64,000 bases of DNA from JACDBZ01 sp036262075 (GCA_036262075.1 DATAJO010000031.1:9417-73416); one strand, 5' to 3'. Positions 7,857 through 18,552 are shown, numbered from the stretch's first letter. The notes: generated from the sequence alone by a model not told the origin. Numbers and translations: made by a program.

Positions 7857-8954
7857 TCACGTTTCGGGGACAGGAGCATGGCCGGTGCCATGCGCACGCC
7901 TGATCTTGCGGCTGAACGCGTAGAGGATGCCGCCGAGGAGGATGACGGTGACGATGCTCATCGCCCGGTCGACGAGCGCGACGGCCGCGGCCGGCTCCTG
8001 CGTCACCCCGTACAGCGCCAGCACGCCGATGATCCCGGCCTCGACGAAGCCGAATCCGGCCGGCGTGAGCGGGATCGCGGTGAGCAGCGCGGCCGCGAGG
8101 GCCACGAAGACCGATGCGCTGATCCCGAGCCCGACCTCCGGCAGCGCCAGCGCCTTGATGACGAAATAGAGCCGGGCGCCCTCGAGCAGCCAGATGACGA
8201 CGGTGAGCCCGAGGATGATCGGCAGGCTCCGCGCCCCGAGCGCGCCGGTGCTGCCCTCGTGGAAGCGCGCCCAGTATTCGGCAACGCGGGCCGGCAGCCA
8301 TCGGTCCAGCCGCGCGCCGGCGAACCGCAGCACGATGAGCATGATCGTCAGGCCGATGGCGACGGCGAAGCCGAAGGCGAAGATGAGGTCGATCTCCGGT
8401 CTCGATCGGCCGCGGAACGACCAGAAGCCGGCGCTCAGGGCCAGGCCGGCGATGACGATGATGTCGGCGATGCGCTCGATGAAGACCGTGCCCACGGTCC
8501 GCGACAGCGAGGCGCCGAAGTTCGCGCGCAGCAGGTAGGCCCGATACAGGTCGCCCAGCTTCGCCGGCACGAGGCAGTTCACGAACCACGACAGGAACAG
8601 GATCTCGGTCGCGTCCTTCAGCGGGACGCGCGTGCCGGTCCGTCCCAGCACGTAGGCCCAGCGCAGGCCGCGCAGCGGGAACGTGGCGTAGTAGGCGAGG
8701 AACGCGAGCAGCAGGAACGCCGGGTTGGCCGAGCCGATGAGCTGGACGACCTCGCCCCAGTCGAAGTCCTCGCCGAAGACGACGCGGAACAGGAGGACGA
8801 GGAGCAGGAGCCCGAAGATCAGCGAGCCGATGGTTCGGACGTTGAGCAGGCGCCGGCGCAGCGAGACGCCGCCGTCGAGCTCGGGCTGAGGCTCAGCGCC
8901 GTCCGCTGCGCTCGCGTCCGGGAGGGCGGGCTCGTCGGCGCGCTCGTCGGTCAC
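7857..8954 (-). CDS. Flippase-like membrane protein (lysylphosphatidylglycerol synthase TM domain, UPF0104)
   Basis: 365 aa with about eight to nine hydrophobic segments and the family hallmarks FPLRGLRWAYVL, SWFVNCLVPAKLGDLYRAYLL, VFIERIADIIVI and PLTPAGFGFVEAG. These match the membrane domain of MprF and the free-standing UPF0104 proteins thought to move lipids or polyprenyl-linked glycans across the membrane. No C-terminal aminoacyl-transferase domain is present, so transfer of lysine is unlikely. GTG start at 8954 overlaps the stop of the PHP gene as GTGA, so the two are coupled. Confidence 0.85.
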   Translation of the reverse strand: MTDERADEPALPDASAADGAEPQPELDGGVSLRRRLLNVRTIGSLIFGLLLLVLLFRVVFGEDFDWGEVVQLIGSANPAFLLLAFLAYYATFPLRGLRWAYVLGRTGTRVPLKDATEILFLSWFVNCLVPAKLGDLYRAYLLRANFGASLSRTVGTVFIERIADIIVIAGLALSAGFWSFRGRSRPEIDLIFAFGFAVAIGLTIMLIVLRFAGARLDRWLPARVAEYWARFHEGSTGALGARSLPIILGLTVVIWLLEGARLYFVIKALALPEVGLGISASVFVALAAALLTAIPLTPAGFGFVEAGIIGVLALYGVTQEPAAAVALVDRAMSIVTVILLGGILYAFSRKIRRAHGTGHAPVPET

Positions 8955-9829
8955 GCGTCCGGCTCCTTCGGCGGCAGCTCGCGGTCGGTCGGCCGCTGGA
9001 CCGGCTCGCGGCGGACCTGCTCCGGCGGCTCGGGCCCGAGGATCGGCCCGGCGGCGGTCCGCTTGCCGCGCCACGCGTCGAACATGTTCTTCCAGACCGC
9101 CCATCGGGTGGTGAGGTGGATGAGGACCGTGCTCCGGCTGGCGCGCCAGTCGTTCATCGGCAGGCCGGCCTTGAGCTCCTCGGCGGTCCCGAACGGTGGG
9201 AGCGTGTTGCACGCCATCGCGATCTCGAAGCGCGAGTGGCTGTCGGAGGCGGCGATGCCCGGGATCCCGTAACGCTGCGCGAACTCGGCGGCGGCCGCGT
9301 TGTGGCGCTGGAACGTGACCCGCGAGTTGTAGACCTCGACCATGTCGATCTTGCCGACCTCGGCGAGGTTGCGGAGCGGCCCCTCCTTGATGTGCGAGCC
9401 GCGGAACGGGTCGAACGGGTGCGGGATGCTGACCAGGCCGCCCTGCCGATGGATCTCGTCCGCGGTCTCGTTCGCCGAAAGCCCGCGCGGGATCGTCTTC
9501 TCGAGGAAGAGCCCGACGACCTCGCCGTCGGAGGTGGAGACCTCCTCGCCGATGATGACGGTGAGCTTGTCGGCGAGCCCGAGCTCGGCCACCTTGTCGC
9601 GCACCGCGATCGCGCCCTCGACGTTGTTGTGGTTCGTGACCGCCACGTGGGTCAGGCCGCGCTCGATGGCGAGCCGGATGAACGGTTCCTCCTTGAGGAG
9701 GGAGTCGCGGCTGAAGCGGGTGTGGATGTGGAAATCAGCGAACGCCCGCTCGGTCGGAGGCCTGCCCGTGGCCTCTCGTTCGTCATCCAGCTGTGCGCGC
9801 GCCCCCGTCGCCGTTTCGGCGATCGTCAT
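8951..9829 (-). CDS. PHP-domain metal-dependent phosphoesterase
   Basis: 292 aa. PHP ligand motifs are visible in order: DFHIHTRFSRDS (near residue 33), AVTNHNNVEGA, IIGEEVSTSDGEVVGLF, SIPHPFDPFRG and ASDSHSRFE. The N-terminal 30 and C-terminal 60 residues are extra and polar. Related stand-alone PHP proteins hydrolyse nucleotide or sugar phosphates; the substrate here is unknown. Coupled to the downstream flippase gene, which suggests a shared envelope or lipid-linked role, though that is inference only. Confidence 0.85.
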   Translation of the reverse strand: MTIAETATGARAQLDDEREATGRPPTERAFADFHIHTRFSRDSLLKEEPFIRLAIERGLTHVAVTNHNNVEGAIAVRDKVAELGLADKLTVIIGEEVSTSDGEVVGLFLEKTIPRGLSANETADEIHRQGGLVSIPHPFDPFRGSHIKEGPLRNLAEVGKIDMVEVYNSRVTFQRHNAAAAEFAQRYGIPGIAASDSHSRFEIAMACNTLPPFGTAEELKAGLPMNDWRASRSTVLIHLTTRWAVWKNMFDAWRGKRTAAGPILGPEPPEQVRREPVQRPTDRELPPKEPDA

Positions 9830-9869
9830 CGGCTGGTGCTCATCGGTCGCATCGGCTCAAATGGGCGGC

Positions 9870-10862
9870 TCAATGGGCGACCAGGCTCTTGCGGAACGTC
9901 CCGAAATGCTCGAGCGCCATCCCCGTGCCGACGGCGACGCTGTTGAGCGCGTTCTCCGCGACGTGGCACGGGATGCCGGTGACCTGGGTGAGGAGCTTGT
10001 CGAGGTTGCGGAGCAGGGCGCCGCCGCCGGTCATGACCATGCCCTTGTCGATGATGTCGCTGCTCAGCTCGGGTGGCGTCTGCTCGAGCACGTTGCGGAC
10101 CGCGGTGATGATCCCCTGGAGCGGCTGCTCGATCGCCTCGGTGATCTCGGTGCTCGTGATCGGGATCGTGCGCGGCAGGCCGGCGATCATGTCGCGGCCC
10201 TTGACCTCCATCCGCAGCGGATCGTCGAGCGGCAGGGCAGAACCGATCTGGATCTTCACGTCCTCGGCCGTGCGGTCACCGATCATGAGGTTGTACTTGC
10301 GCCGGATGTAGTTCGCGATCGCCTCGTCGAACCGGTTCCCGCCGACGCGGAGCGAGTCACTGACGACGATGCCGCCGAGCGCGATGACCGCGATCTCGCT
10401 CGTGCCGCCGCCGATGTCGATGATCAGGTTCCCGCTCGGCCCGCTGATCGGCACGTTGGCGCCGATCGCCGCCGCCAGCGGCTCCTCGATGAGGTACGCG
10501 TCCTTCGCCCCCGCCTTCAGCGCCGCGTCCCGGACGGCCCGCTTCTCGACGCTCGTCACGCCGGAGGGGACGCTGATCATCACGTCGGGCTTGAAGATCC
10601 GCACCCGGGCGACCTTGTTGATGACGTAGCGCAGCATCGCCTCGGTGATGAGGTAGTCCGCGATGACGCCGTCACGCATCGGCCGGATGGCGCGGACGTT
10701 GCCGGGGGTGCGACCGATCATCTCGCGCGCCTCCTCGCCGACGGCGACGAGGCGGTTGTCGTCCTCGCTGATCGCGACGACGCTCGGCTCGTTGAGGACG
10801 ACACCCTTGCCTTTCACGTAGACGAGGATGTTGGCCGTGCCGAGGTCGATGCCGATCTTCAT
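9870..10862 (-). CDS. mreB: Rod-shape determining actin MreB
   Basis: 330 aa. Actin-fold phosphate loops are clear: IGIDLGTANILVYVKGKG at the N terminus, LIIDIGGGTSEIAVIALGG near 150, and MVMTGGGALLRNLDKLL near 275; the adenosine motif region IEEPLAAAIGA is also present. MreB polymers steer lateral peptidoglycan synthesis by RodA and PBP2, which are encoded about 22 kb away. mreC and mreD do not follow it as they do in many bacteria. A TATACT -10 element lies 43 bp upstream of the start. Confidence 0.95.
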   Translation of the reverse strand: MKIGIDLGTANILVYVKGKGVVLNEPSVVAISEDDNRLVAVGEEAREMIGRTPGNVRAIRPMRDGVIADYLITEAMLRYVINKVARVRIFKPDVMISVPSGVTSVEKRAVRDAALKAGAKDAYLIEEPLAAAIGANVPISGPSGNLIIDIGGGTSEIAVIALGGIVVSDSLRVGGNRFDEAIANYIRRKYNLMIGDRTAEDVKIQIGSALPLDDPLRMEVKGRDMIAGLPRTIPITSTEITEAIEQPLQGIITAVRNVLEQTPPELSSDIIDKGMVMTGGGALLRNLDKLLTQVTGIPCHVAENALNSVAVGTGMALEHFGTFRKSLVAH

Positions 10863-10904
10863 CGCGTGCGCTATCGGTCCGCTTACGGGTGGGGGATCGC
10901 TGGG

Positions 10905-10910
10905 AGTATA
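10905..10910 (-). promoter_or_regulatory. -10 element (TATACT) of mreB
   Basis: TATACT on the minus strand, 43 bp before the mreB start. The same hexamer precedes atp, mreD and secA in this window. No convincing -35 box. Confidence 0.5.
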
Positions 10911-10966
10911 CCGATGCCTCCGCGCACCGGGCTCCGACCCGATGGTACGGGGGCCAGAATGGCGGC

Positions 10967-11803
10967 ATGCCCGAAGGCGACACGATCTTCCGCACCGCCG
11001 ATGTGCTGCGCGCCACCCTCGCCGGCCGCACGATCACCGCGGCCCGCGCCCAGCCGCGCCCCGGGCTGCGCCGGGTGCCGGACCTGTCGCGCCTCGTCGG
11101 CGCCACGGTGGAGCGGGTCGAGGCGCGCGGCAAGCACCTGCTCATCGGCTTCGACAACGGGCTGACCCTGCGCAGCCACCTGCGGATGAGCGGATCGTGG
11201 CATCGGTATCGGCCGGGCGAGCCCTGGCGACGCCCCAGGCTCCAGGCGAGCGCCATCCTCGAGACCGCCGAATCGGTCGCCGTCGCCTTCAACACGCCGA
11301 CCGTCGAGCTCCTGACGCACGCCGACTTGCGCCGATCCCGCCCGCTGCGGACGCTCGGCCCGGACCTGCTGGCGCAGACCTTCGACGCCGATGAGGCCCT
11401 GCGCCGCCTCCACGAACGCCCGACGATGGAGCTCGGCAACGCCCTGCTCGACCAGGCCGCCGTCGCCGGCATCGGCAACGTCATCAAGAGCGAGACGCTG
11501 TTCCTCGAGGGCCTCGACCCGTGGGCGACCGTCGCCGAAACGGACGACGACCGGCTCCACGCCGCACTGTCCACCGCCCGCCGGCTGCTCCAGGCAAACG
11601 TCGGCGGTGGCGCGCGCGTGACGACCGGCCGCGCGCGCCGGGGCCAGGAGCTGTGGGTCTACGGACGCGCCGGACGACCGTGTCGCCGATGCGGCACGCT
11701 CATCCGCGTCGGACGCCAGGGCGACCTCGCGCGACTGACGTACTGGTGCCCGCGCTGCCAGCCCATCGGCTCCCGGTCACCCGACGCCGATGCGGGAGCC
11801 TGA
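10967..11803 (+). CDS. nei: Endonuclease VIII-like DNA glycosylase (Nei type)
   Basis: 278 aa. Starts PEGDTIFRTADVLRATL, the Nei form of the catalytic N terminus (Pro2/Glu3) rather than the Fpg form. The helix-two-turn-helix region is seen at LDQAAVAGIGNVIKSETLFL, and the C-terminal zinc finger at GRPCRRCGTLIRVGRQG then YWCPRCQ, with all four Cys. It removes oxidised pyrimidines and nicks the abasic site. Layout resembles actinobacterial Nei2. ATG at 10967 is fixed by the need for Pro as the second residue. Divergent from mreB; followed by convergent murA. Confidence 0.92.
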   Translation: MPEGDTIFRTADVLRATLAGRTITAARAQPRPGLRRVPDLSRLVGATVERVEARGKHLLIGFDNGLTLRSHLRMSGSWHRYRPGEPWRRPRLQASAILETAESVAVAFNTPTVELLTHADLRRSRPLRTLGPDLLAQTFDADEALRRLHERPTMELGNALLDQAAVAGIGNVIKSETLFLEGLDPWATVAETDDDRLHAALSTARRLLQANVGGGARVTTGRARRGQELWVYGRAGRPCRRCGTLIRVGRQGDLARLTYWCPRCQPIGSRSPDADAGA

Positions 11804-11827
11804 CGACCTGAGGGCGAGGAACGCGAA

Positions 11828-13114
11828 CTAGGCCTCGATCCGGGAGATCCGTGCCCCGAGCGCGACGAGCTTGGCCTCGATGAGCTCGTAGCCGCGGTCG
11901 ACGTGCTCGACACCTGAGACGACGGTCGTGCCCTGCGCGACGAGCCCGGCGAGGATGAGCGTGGCGCCGGCGCGCAGGTCGGCGATCCCGACCTCGGCGC
12001 CGTGGAGCGGCGTCGGTCCGGTGATCTTGGCGCGCCGCTCGTCGAGGAGCTCGATATTCGCCCCCATGCGCACGAGCTCGCGGGTGTAGTCGAGCCGATC
12101 CTCGAACACCGTCTCGTGGATCGTGGACACCCCCTCGGCCTGGGTGAGGAGGACGGAGAACGGCGCCTGGAAATCGGTCGCGAAGCCCGGATACGGCGCC
12201 GTCTCGACGTCACAGGCGCGGAACGGCCGGGATCCGGCACCGATCCGGAGGCCGGCGCCGTCCGCATCGGCCTCGTGCTCGACCCCGACCTGGCTGGCAG
12301 CTTCGAGAAACGCGCCGAGGTGCGCCGGGTTCACGCCGCTGAGATGGACCGTCCCACCGGTCACCGCGGCGGCGATGGCGAACGTCTCGGCCTCGAGCCG
12401 ATCGCCGATGACGGTGTGCTCGGTCCCGCCCAGCCGATCGACGCCCTCGACCTCGATCCGCCGGCCCGCGCCGCGCTCGACGCGGGCGCCCATCGAGCAC
12501 AGCATGGCGATGAGGTCGTCGACCTCCGGCTCGAGCGCCGCGTTGTCGATCGTCGTCGAGCCGCGCGCCATGACCGCGGCGAGGAGCGCGTTCTCGGTGC
12601 CCATGACGGTCACGTCGGGGAAGCGAATCGACCCACCGCGCAGGCCATCCGACGGTGCCGATGCGTAGTAGTAGCCGTTGCGATACACGACGGTCGCGCC
12701 GAGCGCCTCCATGGCGGCGACGTGGAAGTCGACCGGCCGCCGCCCGATGCGGTCGCCGCCCGGGTTCGGCAGGATCACGCGCCCGAATCGGGCGAGCATG
12801 GGTCCGAGGAGGATGAACGAGGCGCGCATCTTCCTCGCCGCCTCGAGCGGCACGAATGGCCACGGCGCCTCGCGCGCGCGAATCCGCAGCGAATGGCCGT
12901 TGCCCTCGCCGTTCGAGCCGTCGAGCTCGAAGCCGATGTCGCTCATCACCTCGCGCAAAATCGCCACGTCGCTGATGCGCGGCACGTTGCGAAGCACGAC
13001 CGGCTCATCGGTGAGGACGGCGGCCGCCATCTCCTTGAGCACGGCGTTCTTCGCGCCGGCGATGCGCACCTCTCCGTTCAGCGGCACGCCGCCGGAGATC
13101 ACGAATTTCTCCAT
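11828..13114 (-). CDS. murA: UDP-N-acetylglucosamine 1-carboxyvinyltransferase (MurA), Asp-type active site
   Basis: 428 aa, normal length. First committed step of peptidoglycan synthesis. Lys22-Asn23 of the substrate site are seen in IAGAKNAVLKE. The fosfomycin-targeted loop reads NPGGDRIGRRPVDFH, so the usual catalytic Cys is Asp121 (codon 12752-12754). The inner repeat of the two-domain EPT fold follows normally, ending with LDYTRELVRMGANI and GIADLRAGATLILAGL. Start is the ATG before EKFVISGGVPLNG; the upstream 25 codons are Arg-rich and dismissed. An Asp at this site is known in Mycobacterium and Chlamydia MurA and gives intrinsic fosfomycin resistance. Confidence 0.95.
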   Translation of the reverse strand: MEKFVISGGVPLNGEVRIAGAKNAVLKEMAAAVLTDEPVVLRNVPRISDVAILREVMSDIGFELDGSNGEGNGHSLRIRAREAPWPFVPLEAARKMRASFILLGPMLARFGRVILPNPGGDRIGRRPVDFHVAAMEALGATVVYRNGYYYASAPSDGLRGGSIRFPDVTVMGTENALLAAVMARGSTTIDNAALEPEVDDLIAMLCSMGARVERGAGRRIEVEGVDRLGGTEHTVIGDRLEAETFAIAAAVTGGTVHLSGVNPAHLGAFLEAASQVGVEHEADADGAGLRIGAGSRPFRACDVETAPYPGFATDFQAPFSVLLTQAEGVSTIHETVFEDRLDYTRELVRMGANIELLDERRAKITGPTPLHGAEVGIADLRAGATLILAGLVAQGTTVVSGVEHVDRGYELIEAKLVALGARISRIEA

Positions 13115-13227
13115 GGACCGATCCAGTCTAGGGGCGTCGCGCCGAAGGACGCGCCGGGAGGGTGCGGGCGTTGCGCCTGATCGGATCATTCGGCCCGATT
13201 CCGCAGGTTCCGCACCAGCTCATCGGC

Positions 13228-13554
13228 TCAGGACGGCCAGGCTTCCTTCCACTCGTGCGGGCCCTGGTGGTGCCCGTCGCACAGCCCGAGCCGCCCGCCC
13301 ATGTGCCGCGACGGCAGGTACGGCTGCATGCCCGCCTCGAAGGGCGTCGGCTGGCGGTTGCAGAGCATCATCCGGCCCTCGCGCGCCCAGGCGTAGGCAT
13401 GGTCGGCCGAGCAGAACCGATACGGCCGCGTGAAGTTCACGGTCTCGCCATGGCGCGGATCGGTCGGCAGGCCGATCGGCCCCGACTCGCGCACGATCTC
13501 GATGCGCACCGGCAGCTGGGGCATGCGGGTGCCGCAGTGGTCGCAGGTCAGCAC
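13228..13554 (-). CDS. Small zinc-finger-like protein of unknown function
   Basis: 108 aa. N-terminal CDHC pair (LTCDHCGTRMP) and a central FCSADHAYAWARE, which together resemble a treble-clef or FCS-type zinc site (CxxC then CxxxH). The C terminus has CDGHHQGPHEW, another possible metal cluster. No enzyme family recognised. Ten bases separate it from the preceding small gene, so the two form a pair upstream of murA in the same direction. Confidence 0.6.
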   Translation of the reverse strand: MLTCDHCGTRMPQLPVRIEIVRESGPIGLPTDPRHGETVNFTRPYRFCSADHAYAWAREGRMMLCNRQPTPFEAGMQPYLPSRHMGGRLGLCDGHHQGPHEWKEAWPS

Positions 13555-13563
13555 GGCATCGGC

Positions 13564-13818
13564 TCAGCCCAGGTAGTGGGCGCCGTCATCCTCGCGATGG
13601 TTGGCGATGAACGTCGGGTCGAGGTTCGGGTCCTCGCCGATCGGCGAGCCCCTGTGCGGCTTGAAGTCGACCGGGCAGATGAACGGGTACTCCCGCCCGA
13701 TCTTCCGGAGCTCCTGCATGCGCCGATGCCCCTGCTGCTCCGGGTCGCCCTCCGGCCCGCGCAGGTGGGCACGCTCGGCGTCCTCGGCACTCATCGGCCG
13801 CTGGTTGTCTTCCCGCAT
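13564..13818 (-). CDS. Hypothetical 84-aa protein
   Basis: 84 aa, polar and His/Glu/Arg-rich, with a central segment KIGREYPFICPVDFKPHRGS and one Cys. No membrane segment or known domain. It precedes the zinc-finger-like gene by ten bases on the same strand, and the pair could be co-translated. GC usage is like the neighbours. Coding status is moderately supported. Confidence 0.5.
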   Translation of the reverse strand: MREDNQRPMSAEDAERAHLRGPEGDPEQQGHRRMQELRKIGREYPFICPVDFKPHRGSPIGEDPNLDPTFIANHREDDGAHYLG

Positions 13819-13917
13819 GGACCGATGCTAACGCACGCAGTCGGCGTGTCCCAATCGGCGGAGGCGATCCTTCGGTGTCGCCGAGGCGCCTTCCTGCTCC
13901 CTTCTCCATAGTCCCTT

Positions 13918-13946
13918 CTCCCTGCTCCCTGCTCCCTGCTCCCTGC
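13918..13946 (+). repeat. CTCCCTG heptamer tandem repeat
   Basis: Four near-perfect units, immediately followed by a small GCGA-TTTTT-CGC hairpin. Confidence 0.85.
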
Positions 13947-14120
13947 GATTTTTCGCGGGTTTGACGCCTGGTGTGGGGCTTGGGGCTACGCCTGTGCGAT
14001 TTATCGGTGGATGGGGCGCCGGAGGGGGGCTCATCTGGCGCCTCCGGCTACGAGCGCACCGATATATCGAACGGGCGTAGCCCGCAGTGGCCTGTCGGGC
14101 GCGATTCCCTCGAAATATCG

Positions 14121-14159
14121 AACGGAGGAACGGAGGAACGGAGGAACGGAGGAACGGAG
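14121..14159 (+). repeat. AACGGAGG octamer tandem repeat
   Basis: Five units of AACGGAGG, the last one base short. It lies just downstream of the atp operon end (14221) and of two ATATCGAACGG words. Confidence 0.9.
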
Positions 14160-14220
14160 ATGGCGCGCGGCACGCCTCCGCGCGCCAGTTCACCGATGGA
14201 TCGGCGAGACGCGGACCGGC

Positions 14221-14631
14221 TCAGCCTCGGGTGCGGCGGCGGGTGGCGATGCGCTCGCGCATGAGCGCCGTCTGGAGCGCGGCGCGGACGCGGGCGATGT
14301 CGACCGGATCCTTCGCCTGCTCGAGCTCCGCCTCGGCGCGCTTGCGCGCCTCGGCCGCGCGGGCCTCGTCGATCTCGTCGGAGTGCTCGGCGAGGTCGGC
14401 CATGACGACGACCCGGTCCGGGCGCACCTCGACGAAGCCGCCGCTGATGAGCAGCGAGTGCTCGGTGCCGGCCTTCTTGATCCGCATCTCGCCGGTGCCG
14501 AGCGCCGTGATCAGGCGGGTGTGGCCCGGCAGGATGCCGAGCTCCCCGTCGATCCCGGGCACGGTGACCATGTCCACCTCATCGGTGAACGCGCGTCGCT
14601 CCGGAGAGACGATCTCCAGCTGGAGCGGCAT
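14221..14631 (-). CDS. atpC: ATP synthase subunit epsilon
   Basis: 136 aa. N-terminal beta-sandwich (PLQLEIVSPERRAFTDEV, then PGIDGELGILPGHTRLITAL) and C-terminal two-helix region rich in Glu/Arg/Ala. It is the rotor-stalk subunit that couples and regulates F1. Its ATG overlaps the atpD stop as ATGA, so it is the last, coupled gene of the operon. Confidence 0.95.
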   Translation of the reverse strand: MPLQLEIVSPERRAFTDEVDMVTVPGIDGELGILPGHTRLITALGTGEMRIKKAGTEHSLLISGGFVEVRPDRVVVMADLAEHSDEIDEARAAEARKRAEAELEQAKDPVDIARVRAALQTALMRERIATRRRTRG

Positions 14632-16025
14632 CAGCCGAGCTTCTCCGCGTTCTCCACCACGTCCTCGATCGGTCCGGCCATGAAGAAGGCCTGCTCGGGC
14701 AGCTGGTCGTGCTTGCCCTCGAGGATCTCCTTCGCACCGCGGACCGTCTCCTTGCGCTCGACGTACTTGCCGGGCCGGCCGGTGAACTTTTCGCCGACGA
14801 AGAACGGCTGCGACATGTAGCGCTGGAGCCGCCGCGCGCGGGCGACGGTGACCTTGTCCTCCTCGGACAGCTCGTCCATGCCGAGGATGGCGATGATGTC
14901 CTGGAGGTCCTTGTAGCGCTGGAGCGTCCGCTGCACCTCGCGCGCGACCTGGAAGTGCTCCTCGCCCACGACCCGCGGGTCGAGGACGGTCGAGGTCGAG
15001 GTCAGCGGGTCGACCGCCGGGTAGATGCCGAGCTCGACGATCGAGCGCTCGAGGCGCACGGTCGAGTCGAGGTGGCCGAACGTCGTCGCCGGCGCCGGAT
15101 CGGTGTAGTCGTCGGCGGGGACGAAGATGGCCTGGAGCGAGGTGATCGCGCCCTTCTTCGTCGACGTGATCCGCTCCTGGAGCGCGCCCATCTCGGTGGC
15201 CAGCGTCGGCTGGTAGCCCACCGCCGACGGCATGCGGCCGAGGAGCGCCGACACCTCGGAGCCCGCCTGGGTGAAGCGGAAGATGTTGTCGATGAAGAGG
15301 AGGATGTCGCGCCCCTCCTCGTCGCGGAAGTACTCGGCCATGGCGAGCGCCGTGAGGCCGACCCGCTGGCGGGCGCCCGGCGGCTCGTTCATCTGGCCGA
15401 AGACCATGACGGTCTTGTCGATGACGCCGGACTCGGTCATCTCGCCGATGAGGTCGTTGCCCTCGCGCGAGCGCTCACCGACGCCGGCGAACACCGAGTA
15501 GCCCGAATGCTCGGACGCGATGTTGCGGATGAGCTCCTGGATGATGACCGTCTTGCCGACGCCGGCGCCGCCGAAGACGCCGACCTTGCCGCCGCGCTTG
15601 AACGGCGCGATGAGGTCGATGACCTTGATGCCGGTCTCGAAGACCTGCGCCTCGGTCTCCATCTCCTCGAACGGGGGCGGGTCGCGGTGGATCGGCAGGT
15701 GCTTCTCGGCCTTCACCTCGCCCTTGCCGTCGATGGCGCGGCCGAGGACGTCGAACACGCGGCCGAGCGTCGGCTCACCGACCGGAACGGTGATCGGCGC
15801 GCCGGTGTCGGTCGCCTCGAGGCCGCGGGCCAGGCCGTCGGTCGTCGACATCGCCACGGTGCGGACCCAGTTGTTGCCGAGGTGCTGCTGGACCTCGCAG
15901 ACGAGTGTCTCGTCGGAGTTCGGCCGCTTGATCTCGAGGGCGTGGTAGATGGACGGCAGCTCGCCGGGCGGGAACTCGACGTCGACGACGGGTCCCGTGA
16001 TCTGGATCACCTTTCCGGTGGCCAT
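14631..16025 (-). CDS. atpD: ATP synthase subunit beta
   Basis: 464 aa. Catalytic subunit of F1. Walker A is FGGAGVGKTVIIQEL (near residue 150), the catalytic Glu lies in VGERSREGNDL, and Walker B in ILLFIDNIFRFTQAGSE. DELSEED-containing C-terminal helix: GMDELSEEDKVTVARAR. Normal length and no missing residues. A 20-bp gap separates it from atpG. Confidence 0.97.
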   Translation of the reverse strand: MATGKVIQITGPVVDVEFPPGELPSIYHALEIKRPNSDETLVCEVQQHLGNNWVRTVAMSTTDGLARGLEATDTGAPITVPVGEPTLGRVFDVLGRAIDGKGEVKAEKHLPIHRDPPPFEEMETEAQVFETGIKVIDLIAPFKRGGKVGVFGGAGVGKTVIIQELIRNIASEHSGYSVFAGVGERSREGNDLIGEMTESGVIDKTVMVFGQMNEPPGARQRVGLTALAMAEYFRDEEGRDILLFIDNIFRFTQAGSEVSALLGRMPSAVGYQPTLATEMGALQERITSTKKGAITSLQAIFVPADDYTDPAPATTFGHLDSTVRLERSIVELGIYPAVDPLTSTSTVLDPRVVGEEHFQVAREVQRTLQRYKDLQDIIAILGMDELSEEDKVTVARARRLQRYMSQPFFVGEKFTGRPGKYVERKETVRGAKEILEGKHDQLPEQAFFMAGPIEDVVENAEKLG

Positions 16026-16045
16026 GGTGACTCTGGTTCTCCTTC

Positions 16046-16924
16046 TCAGCCGCCGAGGGCTTCAGCCCCGGAGGCGATCTCGATCATCTCGCGGGTGATG
16101 GTGGCCTGGCGAGTCTTGTTGTAGACGAGGGTCAGGTCGTCGATGAGCTCGCCGGCATTGTCGGTCGCGTTGCGCATGGCGATCATCCGCGCGCTCTGCT
16201 CCGATGCGTTCGCCTCGAGCACGGCGCGGTACAGGTCGATCGCCACGTAGTGCGGCAGGAGCCGCCCGAGCACCGCCTCGGGCGATGGCTCGAACAGGTA
16301 CTCGTCGGTCCGCTCCGCCTCCTCCGCCGACAGCTCCTCGGGAAGCTGGACCGGCAGGATGGTCAGCACCTCAGGCCGCTGGGACAGCGTCGAGATGAAG
16401 CGCGGGTAGACGATGGCGATCTGGTCGTAGCGCTCGGCGAGGTAGTCCTCGGTCACGAGGCGCGAGATCGGCGTCACGTCGCCGAACGTCGGCCGGTCGC
16501 CGAGCCGCGGGAAATGCGCGGCGATCGGAACGCCGGCGCGGCGCAGCTGGTCGCGGCCCTTGCGGCCGACGGTGATCGCCTCGACCTCGACGCGGTCGCC
16601 CGACGCCTGGCTCGACACGTAGCGCAGTGCGGCGCGCACGGTGTTCGCGTCGAGCGCGCCCGCCAGGCCACGGTCGGTGGTCATGACGATGAGCCCGATG
16701 CGGCGGATCGGCCGGCGCGCGAGGAGCGGATGGACCTCCTCGTCGAGGGATGCCGCCACGCGGGCGAGCGCCGCATGCAGCTCCTCGGCGTACGGGCGCG
16801 CGGCGAGGATCGCGTCCTGCGCGCGCTTCATCCGCGAGGCCGCCACGAGCTCCATGGCCCGCGTGATCTGGGAGATGTTGCGGATGGAGCTGATCCGCCC
16901 GCGAATCTCCTTCAGGCTCGGCAT
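16046..16924 (-). CDS. atpG: ATP synthase subunit gamma
   Basis: 292 aa. N-terminal coiled-coil helix KEIRGRISSIRNISQITRAM and C-terminal helix RNATDNAGELIDDLTLVYNK, TRQATITREMIEIASGA are the standard gamma signatures. This is the central rotor shaft. Starts directly at the atpA stop with no gap. Confidence 0.96.
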   Translation of the reverse strand: MPSLKEIRGRISSIRNISQITRAMELVAASRMKRAQDAILAARPYAEELHAALARVAASLDEEVHPLLARRPIRRIGLIVMTTDRGLAGALDANTVRAALRYVSSQASGDRVEVEAITVGRKGRDQLRRAGVPIAAHFPRLGDRPTFGDVTPISRLVTEDYLAERYDQIAIVYPRFISTLSQRPEVLTILPVQLPEELSAEEAERTDEYLFEPSPEAVLGRLLPHYVAIDLYRAVLEANASEQSARMIAMRNATDNAGELIDDLTLVYNKTRQATITREMIEIASGAEALGG

Positions 16925-18526
<1,602 letters not shown>

Positions 18527-18552
18527 CGGTTCCTTCTCTCTTCTCGGGTCGC

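Larger units (their letters stand above)
13819..14220. other. 402-bp gene-free low-complexity stretch
   Basis: Holds a CTCCCTG heptamer repeat (four units, 13918-13946), an 8-bp inverted repeat (GCCGGAGG at 14018-14025, CCTCCGGC at 14041-14048), two copies of ATATCGAACGG about 50 bp apart, and an AACGGAGG octamer repeat. No gene seen. Confidence 0.75.

Noticed and set aside
13901..14160. Possible CRISPR-like array
   Set aside because: Units are 7-8 bp with no spacers; these are plain tandem repeats.
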